Assembly: GCA_000711775.1 (NCBI GenBank)
Contig: ARYC01016985.1
Span: 1 to 64,000 of the forward strand
Direction: 5' to 3'
Length of the DNA stretch: 64,000 bases
DNA from: Oxytricha trifallax
Lineage: Eukaryota; Ciliophora; Spirotrichea; Sporadotrichida; Oxytrichidae
Shown: piece by piece, positions 9,852 to 21,300 of the stretch
Layout of the letters: each line of letters opens with the position of its first letter
Numbering within the stretch: position 1 is the stretch's first letter
The notes under the pieces: model-generated
What the model saw: only the letters and a program-made list of their open reading frames with translations
What the model was told of the DNA's origin: nothing
Databases searched by the model: none
Position numbers and translations under genes: made by a program

Positions 9852-12419
9852 TGTATTGTCACATGGTTTAATGAATATTGCAAAAGTACTGAAATTTCCT
9901 GTTAAACTCCCTGCCAACAAAAATTTGAGATTGTCAGGACATAGCAAGGAATCTGTAACCATCTATTCCGCTATAACTTCATCTCCTCCGAATCTGTCTT
10001 TAGAACAATAACTTATTTTTAGATATAATGATTTAAAAATTACTTATAAATAATTATAAAGATAAAGCTTCATTTTTTTATCTTAATTCAATTTTATCAA
10101 TATATTTATATTGAGTTTTTTACAACTTGATAAAGTAAATTAAAAATATAAAATTTCTAAAATTTTTATTACATTTTTTCTAAATATTTAATCCTATAGT
10201 TTATTAAAAGAAATTAAGTTATTTAAACTTAAAGGAAAGAAGTCCTCTTCAAAATCATATCCACCTAAACTATTGTGGCTCACTCAAAACCCAAAAACTC
10301 TTTAATTATGTATATAAGTACTTTGATTACAGAGAATTTGTAAGGTTATTAATAGAATTTATTGTGAAATTAATAGTAAATGTAATCAATTTAATAACAC
10401 AAATACATATTAAGATCATGTTTTAGGGGTCAAAATTTAAGTTTAATTAACCACGACTCAATCTGGTCTATTGGTATTTCTGATCTTAAGTTTTATTTTG
10501 TTTTTATTGATTCTGCAATTTTTTCATTGATTCAGAGGCTCTGATTTGTCAATGATGAACTGCAGAAGTTAACTCAATATTTTTTTTATCATAGTCAATT
10601 TGCTTCTACTGGAACTTTGACTTCTTCTTAGGCTTAGATATAGCTATTATTTATTTAATTAAATAGTAAGTAGTATGAGTGAACAGTGTTTGAGCTAATA
10701 TTTAAGAACAATAAATATATTAATAGTCCAGTGCTTGTTTTACTTATTCACTTTATGTTTCATATTAATAGCTCAATTTAAACCCTAAATCTTAATTCTT
10801 CATCATAATTAAACCCTAAAAGCTTGTAATTTTTGCAAGCCATTTAATTAATAACACCAATCCCAAAAAAATCACTTCAAATAAAAGCGCTCATAAACCT
10901 CATTAAAGGGTTTTGGGGTTTTAGATTGTTGCATTACTTACCTTAACTTGGAAATAACGATAAATGTTATCATAGAAATCTGAATTGTAATCATAAACTG
11001 AAAAAGTTATTCCCATATCAAACTTTTACTAAATTATTTATATTTTAGAAGGTAAAATTGATCTATATTATTTCTAAAAAACAGAGAATATACACCTATT
11101 AATATGGGTAAATCAATTTATTTCAAACTTAATTATTAGTTTATAATGATACAAACTTTAAGTAAAATAAAAAAAATAATTTAGATTCAAAAAAGTATTT
11201 TATTTAATTTAATTTAATTTATTCGTTTTAAGCATGGAAATAAATTCTGGAGATATGAAGTTAATGCAGTATAAAAATTAAAATATATTCTTTAATGTCA
11301 TTTTAATTAAATAATGAACGACTCATAGAAGCATAAAAAAAGGAATATACATGCTCTAATTTTTATATATCAAAGAATTTAATGAATGAAACCCAAATTA
11401 AAATCTCTATTTTAAAATGAAAAATTATTGGTTTATATAAAAATGAAAATTATTGATGTATAATTTTTTATTCTGAAAAATATTTATTGGGAAAAAATTC
11501 AATAAACTATATAAATCAGAATAATGATAATTTTTTACTTTAAAAAAATTGAATTAGTATATTACCAATAAATGTAATTTAAATATTAATTTAAATTTAT
11601 AATTATTATTATTCAATGCTTTATGGAAATTAATACTGGAGCTTAAGCCAGCTAGATAGTTTAATTAAATTTTTATTCATCATCAATTTGACTTTAGACA
11701 CCATTAGTCAACCTTCCCTGTTAAATTTATAATAATCAATATTTCCTGATATCGTTTAAAGATTTAATAGATTATAAAACTTTAATTATTGAAATTTTTT
11801 TTAAAATTACTAGTCGACATCAATTCTAACATTTTCTTTGAGAGGATCTCTGTAAAGAGTCTTTTTGACAATGCTATTTTATTTGTTGTAAACATCGATC
11901 AATCCATAGATAAAAAATGCCAATCAATTTAATGAATAGTATTTTCATAAAAATATCTTAATAAATTTATATTATTGTCAGAATATTCTCAAAATTAAAG
12001 GTTTACTTATATTAAGTAAAATAGTTTGAGTTCTACTTAACATATAATTCTAGTTTATTAAAGAATGTGAAAATATAAATCAATGTAAAAAAAGGAAATA
12101 TTTATATCATATTGAGATTTTAAAAGGAAATTCGTAGATTATTTAAAAAAATCATTACATGAGAAATTTAATAATAATTTTACTAATTTTAGTTGGTTGG
12201 TAACTTGAGATAAATTAAATTCACGAAATAATTTTACTAATATTATATTATTTTCAAAAAATAAATTAATTTGTTGAACACAAGTAGCCTCGTAATAATC
12301 GTGAATAAACCACCATAAATTGTTTGGTATGTGTCCTTGGACTTGTACATGAGATTGATGGGCGCTCCATACATATCTACAGACCGAACTACGCTCTTTA
12401 ACTTGCTTTTAAATTTCAT
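9852..12419 (-). CDS. Gene A: ciliate multi-segment membrane protein, N-terminal four germline segments (partial)
   Basis: The start is MKFKSKLKSVVRSVD at 12419. It continues with DMYGAPINLMYKSKDTYQT, then a hydrophobic GGLFTIITRLLVF. The next segment reads IDVYNKQNSIVKKTLYRDPLKE, then FDMGITFSVYDYNS, then a Cys-containing ectodomain (YCSKDRFGGDE ... LLCPDNLKF). This layout (short cytosolic start, one membrane helix, long Cys-containing outer domain) is that of a large family of ciliate-specific transmembrane proteins whose function is unknown. Three IESs are resolved (pointers TTG, TAGTAA, TAAGT) and the joined frame stays open. The protein ends abruptly at about 9852; the C-terminal part seen in paralog B is absent, so A is truncated, disrupted by the nearby TBE, or continued elsewhere. 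Confidence 0.75.
10016..10940 (-). other. IES of gene A, pointer TAAGT, containing a TBE-derived element
   Basis: TAAGT (ACTTA on the plus strand) occurs at 10011-10015 and 10936-10940. Collapse joins FQVKV to SYCSKDRF in frame. The paralog B has an IES at the same codon with pointer TAAG but only 182 bp long. Confidence 0.85.
10286..10923. mobile_element. Short non-autonomous TBE derivative (about 640 bp)
   Basis: The left end CAAAACCCAAAAACTC and the right end AAAGGGTTTTGGGGTTTT are inverted copies that stay similar for about 60 bp. There is no coding content. It lies wholly inside an IES of gene A, so excision of the IES would also remove the element. The flanks are ACT on the left and AGA on the right, so a target duplication is not clear. 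Confidence 0.7.
11032..11812 (-). other. IES of gene A, pointer TAGTAA
   Basis: The pointer lies at 11026-11031 and 11807-11812 (TTACTA on plus). Collapse gives IDVDQQKFDMGITF in frame, identical in layout to gene B. Confidence 0.85.
11924..12257 (-). other. IES of gene A, pointer TTG (probable)
   Basis: Joining at TTG gives VFNKLIYFLAFFIYGLIDVY, a clean membrane helix in frame. Three-base pointers occur often by chance, so the exact edge is tentative. Confidence 0.55.
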
Positions 12420-12610
12420 CTTGAGAGATTCTTAAACTTAATGTATAACTGCTCTAATGCTTTATTCCTCGTTTATCAAAATTTAGAAATAAATTTTATT
12501 AATTTATATAATATAAGTAAGAACTAAGTTAAAGAATTTAAAGTGAGGAATATTTGGATTTATAGTTTTTCACTATTGCAAAAATACATTAGAAATTAGG
12601 AAATTAATCA

Positions 12611-13086
12611 AAATTTATGGGGGGGGAAGTTTCCTGCCCCCAGACAGTTTCCTGCCCCAAAAGGTAGTTTCCTGCCCCCAACATTGAATTTTATGTTTTT
12701 GCAATAAATTTAATAGAAACAAATTAATTTCAATTTCAATAACCATAACCATGTACTATACATCATTAATTATTATATAATTTTCAAGGTACATAATTAT
12801 TCGTTATCAAATTATATATTATTGACAAGGCTAAAATAAGTGTTTTTTTTAAATAATTAATGTAATTTTCATTAAATTTTAAATTGATTATCAAGGTAGA
12901 AATGATATTTGAAGCTAAATTTTTTTAAAAAAACTACATAATAATAGATGATAAAGATTCTTTGAAAATTATAAAAATTGCATATTTTTATGTACGGGGC
13001 AGGAAACTACCTTTTTGGGGGCAGGAAACTTCCCCCCTTGGGTGCATATAAAATTCTGGGGCAGGAAACTTCCCCCCCAAATTTAT
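12611..13086. mobile_element. Inverted-repeat element with reiterated GTTTCCTGCCCC
   Basis: The left end has three copies of GTTTCCTGCCCC (12629, 12647, 12667). The right end has three reverse-complement copies (12996, 13018, 13058). The outermost copies sit in a longer inverted repeat with a run of eight G/C. The 320-bp core is A/T-rich and non-coding. It looks like a small non-autonomous element; I know no named family with this motif. Confidence 0.7.
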
Positions 13087-13102
13087 TTAAAAATGAATCA
13101 AA

Positions 13103-13398
13103 ATAGTGGCATTTATAGATGACCAATTTAAACAATCTTGGGCTTATTAGATAGAGAATTCAAAATTAGCTGGACTTTACTATTGGCGGTACTAATTTAT
13201 CGCATCCCTGGAGCGAGATAACTTAATTTTAATTAAACGTCATTATATTCATTAAATTATTCTCCCAAATTAAAGTCAGGTTAACTCGCTTCCTCGATGC
13301 GATAAAATAGTACCGCCAATTTCAAAGTCCAGCTAATTTTGAATTCTCTATCGAATGAGCCCAAAATCGTTTAAATTGGCCAATTTTAACTGCCAAGA
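13103..13398. mobile_element. MITE-like element, copy 1 (about 290 bp)
   Basis: Two arms of about 120 bp are inverted copies, with shared landmarks ACCAATTTAAAC, TTGGGCTTATTAGATAGAG, TATTGGCGGTACTA and GAGCGAGATAAC. There is no coding content. A diverged second copy lies at 18601-18891. Confidence 0.85.
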
Positions 13399-15335
13399 TT
13401 TTGATATTATATTATTTTGTATTATAATTAAATTTCCAAATTCAAATGTATTTCTACAATAAGTATCAATTTATTCTGTCAAGATTTTTTAAAATGATTT
13501 AATTCATTTTTAATTTTAATTAATTATATAATTTGAAAATCAACTTAATGGAAGCAATAGTTTATTAATATATTAAATATCTTCAATTTGTACTCTCTAT
13601 TAGATAATCCTAAAAGAACAACACGATTTAATTTTAATAAATTTTATATAAATAAATGATGAATCCCTTGACTATTTGATATTATGACTTATAATAATTA
13701 AAATTATATATTTTTTCTTTAAATAGTTTAATATAATCTACAATCAATTCTTTGATGAATTGAGTTTAAAATTTACTATGCTAAAATTAGCTCGCCAAAT
13801 TGAAATGAAGATTAAATAAATAGGTGATTCTTGTCTCATACATATAGTTTCGTAAATATATTTACAATAATCTGACTAAGCAAATTTGAGTCAAAAATGA
13901 CAAATATAAAAATGCTCTGGTAACTTCCTGGGGGTGATATGGCTTGAAAAAAGAATAAACTTGCAACAAAATAATATATGAATTTGTTATTATGATCATA
14001 ATATTATTTTATTTTATTCATTGAAATTCAAAATAAGGATATAGAGTGTTGGAAGGAAGAAATTATTGAATTTTATAATTTTTAAAAAATGAAAGTTAAC
14101 TAATTTTGGATGTTTTTAATAAATTTTTCCCTTAATGTTTATAAAAAAATATATATTATACTTATCCTATAGCTTAAGGAATTGAATTACTTAAGTTATG
14201 TTGAGAATTTTAATGAATAAAATCACAATAAAGTTGTGATAAAAATAACTAAAAATATGAGTAATTTTGTTGTAAATTTATTGTTTTTAAGCTTAATTAC
14301 TCCCAGAATGTTAAAAAATGCATTTTTAAAAATTATAATCGTAAATTTTGGACACAAATTTGTCTAGATGTTTAATTATTGTAAATATTTTTGCTTAAAT
14401 TAGTGGGGGTGTGAGTTAGGTATTCCACAAAATAGTACAATAAATGATAATTTCATTTTAGATTTAGAATATCTTTATACTAAAGATTAGCATATAGTAA
14501 AATTACTAAATATATTTTTATCTTTTCTAAACCTTATCCTAAACGAAGAGAATTATTTTTCTTAAATTAACAGAAGACTTTTGGAAAAGTAAAAGTATTA
14601 TTTAACATTTTTCTTTAACATTTTTTTATGCAGAGTTTATCAGGAAAATACAATGTAAAATCCTTAATTTTATAGAATTATATCTAAGTTTTATACAAAT
14701 GATATATCTAATTTAAAATAATGGTTATTTTTTATATAAGGAATTGTTTATTTTTATTGTCTGTTATAGTATTATTTAAATTTAATATGGAATAAAAACG
14801 ATTTAAGTGATAATGGATGATTTTATGTTTCTTAAAACTTCTTCAAGATTTATACTTACTATTTTCTTGAAATCTGATTTTTGTAAATTACTTAATATAA
14901 AATGGCTATATTATTTAACTATAATGTCTATACTTTAGAAAGAATTTTCAAAAAACAAAAAAACAAGCTAGATTTTAATGAAAAAAAATGGTTTGCAATT
15001 TCATTATTATTGATTCAATTTAAATTCATATTCATTTTTGATAAAATTATCTTAAAAATTTTGGATATTTGAAGATATTGATGTTAAATTTTAAATTCAA
15101 AAGACCTTTTAAAATTTAGTACAATTTAATTAGTGATAAAAGCCTGAAGAATTAAGATAATTCTCTTGCCAAAAAGCTATTGATTACAATTTTAATTTGA
15201 AATAAACATATCACTGCTTAATTTATAGATAATAAAAAACAAAGAAATGAATATCAAAACAGAAAATATATTGCATTAAAAAAATCATTTCTTCCAATAG
15301 TTCATATTAAAATTAAATTTAAGTTATGTATTTGA
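13399..15335. other. AT-rich DNA, no gene seen
   Basis: About 1.9 kb of A/T-rich sequence between genes A and B. No stretch reads open beyond what a one-stop-codon code gives by chance, and no repeat pairs were found. Confidence 0.5.
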
Positions 15336-18300
15336 TCAACTTTAGATAGCTTTATTTTTTATATTGATTAACTGATGTTTTTTATTTAAAGCCTTTACTT
15401 CTGAAATACTTTTAAATGAGATGGGAGTGTTGAATTAATGGCTAAAAGGTCAGAATCAACTGCATAAATATCTCAATTAAATCAAAAAAGATTTATTTTA
15501 AAATATAATTCTAATCTTGCGCTTAAAAGATAAGGAGGTATTCTTAAAGCGCTTGCAATATCTTAAAGATTATTGTGGTGTTTAAACTTGTTATTTATGT
15601 TATTATAATTTACTTTTTCTATCATTTTTAGGATAAAAAAGGAATATTATTTTTAAATTTCAAATTTTAAAATAGAAAAACTCATTTTAAAATTATTAAA
15701 ATTGTAAATACATTTAAATTGAATATCAATTCAATATTTTTCTTGATAAATTTTCAATTATACTTTAAAATCTCTCATCATATACTCAACAATATTGATT
15801 TTTAATATTTAAAAAATATATATTATTTAACATAGTATTCATAATTTTTTTATATTCCACTTGAACAAAAAAACATTATTATTCACAATATTTCAAAATA
15901 AATATTCCTATGATTATAACATTTACTAGATAAGAATATCATAATAATCATTTGTATCTAATAAAAACTGAGATGATTTTAAAATTTTTATTATAAAAAA
16001 GTTATAAATTAATTATAATTATTTTAAATACTAAAAAATATTAATCATAAGGTTTAAATTGTAATTGAAAACCTTTTGAAAAATTATTAACATATTTTTG
16101 AAATTTCCTATTTGGTTTTTAATAAATATTAAATCATAAATTAGGTAATTAAGAAATAAAATAATTTTTATTTATATTTATTATATTTTCATCTATTATT
16201 CTTTTTAGGAGAAGTTAAATCCTTTTCAATACTTTCGCTCTACGAATTTAATTTCTTCGTTTTCAAACCAATTAAATGCTCTTAAGATTTTTTCAAAGTT
16301 GAAGGATCGTCTGATAATATTTTATCTAAGATGATTTTATCCTTAGATTGTTTCTTTTAGATTATAGTTTTAACTTTTTTAAATTCAAAACCTTATTTAT
16401 TTGAGTATTCATTTTCGCTAATTTATTTGAAATTTAGATTAATAAATAGTTCTAACTTTATGTTGAAAGCAACACAATTAAAAATATTATTTTTCAAAAA
16501 GTGAAAAGCATTTCACCCAAAATAGCTCGTAAATAAAAAAAGGGAGAAGTGGATTTAAAATTTTTCAATAATTAATGAATAAATTAAATGAATTCTAAGA
16601 ATTTATATCTAAAGAGGATTATGATAAATTATTTAGCCCAAGTAATTAATATGTTAAAGTTAACTAAATTGGAAAATTAAGATCATATAGTGAGCAAATA
16701 TTTTGGAAGTGTTATAATAACTGTTCTTCATGATTGCTTTGTTAAAAGAGCAATTATTTTTAATAATCCCCTCTTTTTTCACTTATAACAATACTATAAC
16801 AATGAAAGCATTATTAAAACTTGAAATATTCAATTCTAATCAAATTTGCTCTTAAAAATTTCTCAAATTTAAAATATTTTTAATGATATAGATTACTTTA
16901 ATAATTTCTGAATGTTTTTTATAAAATAATTAAATTTCCACTATAAAGGAATTGTAATTTTAATTTTTTAATAAAGAATTTTATGTGTTGAATTAATGGC
17001 TTTCTTTCCCCAGACTTGATTTTTCTTTACCACTGAATTTCGATGACTTCGACGGAGAATCACTTAATGTAATATTAGGTGACTCCATCTTTTTACTTTC
17101 GTCACTCAATAGCTCATTCAATAAGTTTTAACTTAATTTTTCTTTCTTTGATTTCTCAAGAATGTAGGTCAAAGCTTTGAATAATTGGGCATCATTTTCA
17201 AGTGTTTTTAATTTCATGTTTACACCCTAGATATCTTTGGAATCATGCTTAATTAGCTCTGCGGGAATCAAAATGTCTTTGGTATACTCTGATAACAGTT
17301 ATAAATATATAAATAATAATAAATAAAATATATACTCTCATAAAGTATTATTTTTTTAATAATTTTACTTTAAACTATTGTAATAACTTTTCAATTTATA
17401 ATTTAAGAGAAAATGGAAAAATTTCATAGATAAATATAAAAGTTATGATCTTTTAATCGAAAGTATAAAAATTTATAAAATTATTATAAAGTTTTTTATA
17501 TTATCATATTGACAGTTATTAATTCTTGTTTAAATTTAGTTTCATAAGCAAGCCAGATTTCTAACTAGATTTTAACACTTTAACAATATCAAACTATTTC
17601 AAGATTTAAGTTTTATATGCATATATTTGAATATTAAATGTTGATTATTATATTTATTTATAATTAGCGCTTCTCGTTTTAGAATAATCATTAATTAAGA
17701 AAGAACATAATTTATGATATCTTAGAAGATATATATTTTAATAATTAATCTAATTAATTTATTACGAGTAAAGTTGACAATATTTAAATTTACTGGATTA
17801 AAGTATTCTTTGAAAAAAAAGCATAATCTTTTAATTTCATCTATATTGATAGAGCATGTGAGTAGCATTCTTTACCAAGATTTCTTAATTAGAAAATTCC
17901 TTTTAAATCCTGGATCCACAACGCATCCAATTTTATATAGACTCAATATAATAAATTAAGGAATATAAAAGTAAATTACAAAATTATTCTATATTAATTA
18001 TAAGTTTTGTTTTTGTATAAAATTGTTAAATATGTAAAATGAATAAATACATATATTTATTTATTCCTCAATATTATTGAAAAAATCTCCTCAAAATACA
18101 TAAACAAAAATAATAATTTAAGAAAATTGCAAATATTGTTTACAATACAAAATGATAATACTAATTGTTAAAATAAATAAATATACTTATTGTAAGTTTT
18201 CTTAAATTTTTATCGATAGGCCATATCGTTTATTTAGCAATTATTCCAACATAATTTAATTAGGCTTTAACTCTAGATTGAAGAATTAGAAGAAAAAAAA

Positions 18301-21300
18301 CTAATTTAAATCAAAAGATTTATAGATTTTATGGAAATATATTAAATAAATTTAAATTGGCAATAAAATAAGTCCACCATTTTTGTGAGCATTATTTAAT
18401 TTATGAAAAATTTATGCAATAAAACATAATCATTTTTTTTTTTTTTTATAATTCAATTTCCCTAGAAGTTTTTAAAATATGATAATCGTATTTTAAATAA
18501 TTATTTAAGTTAGTTTTTAATTTATAGACCTTTAATTTGTTATTGTAGAAAAAGATCTGAATTTAAAAAATTAATTATAATTAAATTAATAATAAATCGT
18601 AATCGTGGTAGTTAAAGTTGGACAATTTAAACAATATTGGGCTCATTCAATAGATAATTTAAAATTAGCTTGGTTTTATTATTGGCGGCACTATTATATT
18701 GAATTCATTAAGCGAGAAAGTTTGACTTTAATGTGAGGGTATAATTTAATGATTTTAGATAGGCTTAATTACAGTCGAGTTTTCTAACTCCAGTTATGCG
18801 ATATAATAGTATTAAAGCCAAGCTAATTTTAAGTTATCTATTAAATGAGCCCAATATCGTTTAAATTGGCCAACTTTAACTTCCACGATTTCAATTTATT
18901 GTTAATTTAATTATATTATATTTTCCAAATTCAAATGTATTTCTATATCCTATTTTAATTTAATTAATCTTAAAATTTTACTTCAACAATTTGTTTTAAT
19001 TTTCTTAATGCTTTAATAGGAGGAAAGCTGATTTTTCTATATTTTAATCTTCTTTACTTAATATTTATTATTTTTATTTTCCAATCTGAGATAATTTTAT
19101 TCGTCAACTGAGTTATCCTATAATAAAACTATAATAGTAAATTAAATTTTATAATTGAATTTATTATGAAGTAAGGAAGACTTTTGAACTTAATCTTTTC
19201 TTCCTTTGATATTTTGTTAAAAATTTATAGTATATTTTAAATTAATTAATTATTGTAATATTATTTAAAAGCTTAAATTTCAAAGAAAAGATGATAATAA
19301 AATTTCTTGCTCTGATTTTGTGTGATTAAATTGTATTTTATTTTTTAGGAAACAGAAAAGTAGTTCTAGAACTATAAATACAAGAATAGTAAATCTTTAA
19401 TTCAATTACCCTAAATATTTATTATAGATATATTTTTTAATAGCAATTTTGGGACAAGATATAATCTTTATTCATATTTATGAGCTAAATTATGCAATAA
19501 TAAAATTTAAATTTTCCTTATTTACTTCAATTTACTAATAAAAGCAATAAACTAAAATTAGAATTTATTAACAATTAAAATTCAAAATCACAAATATCTT
19601 CAATTTTTATAAATTTAAGGTTTATAAAATCTTTTGAATAATTTAAAAAATAACTCCAATAAAAATTCCAAATTTATAATATATTATCGATATAACATAT
19701 AGTAGTTCTATATAAGATAGTAAAAAGCTTTTGAAATATTAAATAATCTAATAAAAATTGAAGATTATCTTGATTCCAAGCATTTTTTTCAGAATAATTA
19801 GAAGTTATTTAGAAATTTCACAAAATCAATTAAATAATATAATATCTTTTTTATAAATAAAGTTATTTTAAAAATATGATATTTTAGTCACTGTGTAAAC
19901 TTTTTAATTCTTTTTGAATTTTAAACAGTTTCTTAATTATCGACTAATGCAAGTATTTCTTTTGAAATTTTACTATTGTCAGTTTAGCTATTAATGCTAT
20001 AACACTTGAAAGACCTCCAGTTTAATTTTTATTTTATTGATATTCAGATATATTTAATAAAAATATAGTAAACAGTTAAAGATATGCAATTCATGAAAGT
20101 CTTAACAGATCGATTTAAGTGATCTTCATTTGAAGAAGTATAGAATTGTATTGAAAATTAACTATATATTTTAAATTATCTATGAAAATTAAGGATTTCC
20201 TCCTTCTTTTGCTTAAAAGTATGATTGAGATCCGCTCACCAATTCTAGGTAACTAAACTTTAGTGTTTAATAAATAAATTACTAAAAAAAACAAAAAATA
20301 TTTTTATATGAATTAAATCAATAGATTTATACTCAATTTTTCCAATCATACTTCCAAACCAAGAATTAAAACTCTTGCCCTTTTATTAATTAGTTTTTTA
20401 ATTCTATTTTTTATTAATAAATAGAGCGCTGTATTGCTATTATTTAAGTTACTTTTTATTAAAAATAAAAAAGCTTTTTTTAATTTAACAAATATAAATT
20501 TTAATCACGTTAATCACGATTTGAAGTTATTTTCTTTCTTAAAAACCTCAATTTCTATCTATGAATAAATTAAATTCAATTTAGATATGTACCCATAAAA
20601 TGCTATTATAATCTTCTAGATTTATTAGAATAGGTATTTTTGAAATTGTATGAAAAATGTTGATTTATTAAAATCTATAAGTCTATTTTTTAAAATAAAA
20701 ACATAAAAGTAATACCATATAATTTTCTATGGATTAAGGGATTAAAAAAGAAAAATTTAGTTAAATAAATATTTTTAGATGCGAAAAATTTGGTTTAATA
20801 CTATAATAAGAATTTCAAAGTATAAATATATGAAATTATTTTTAAAATTGAATACCACTAGAATTGATATATAAAAAAAACTTAGCATATTTTTATAAGA
20901 TTCTTAATAAAGCCTATTTATATATATATTTTTTCAATTGTAAATTTACTTTTATATCGTGAAAATAGTAAATATTAATTAATCCACTAACTTATATAAT
21001 ATATTAAAGTTTGTAAATCTTATGTTTCTAAGAAGTTATTCTGTAATTTAAATTATTATTGAAGTTTAAATTAAATTTATGAAAAAAATATTTTACATTT
21101 AAATAAGAAAACACAAAAACAAATAAATTACAAAAATATTAATTGAGAATAGGAATATAATACTCCTTCTGAAAAGCTTGAGCAGTTTATAGAATTATAG
21201 TGATAACTAGAATAATTTAAGTATAATTATAATAAGCTTAAACTATTATTTTGAAATTACTACAAAGGATTATAAGAAAAGAAGATAAAAATCGATTTAT

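Noticed and set aside
17774-17959. Plus-strand open frame of 61 codons in the AT-rich region
   Set aside because: AT-rich composition and no similarity; expected by chance where TGA is the only stop.
18180-18400. Minus-strand open stretch with NGGLILLPI as the missing membrane helix of gene B
   Set aside because: Suggestive only; no pointer pair was found to join it and its composition is like the non-coding surroundings.
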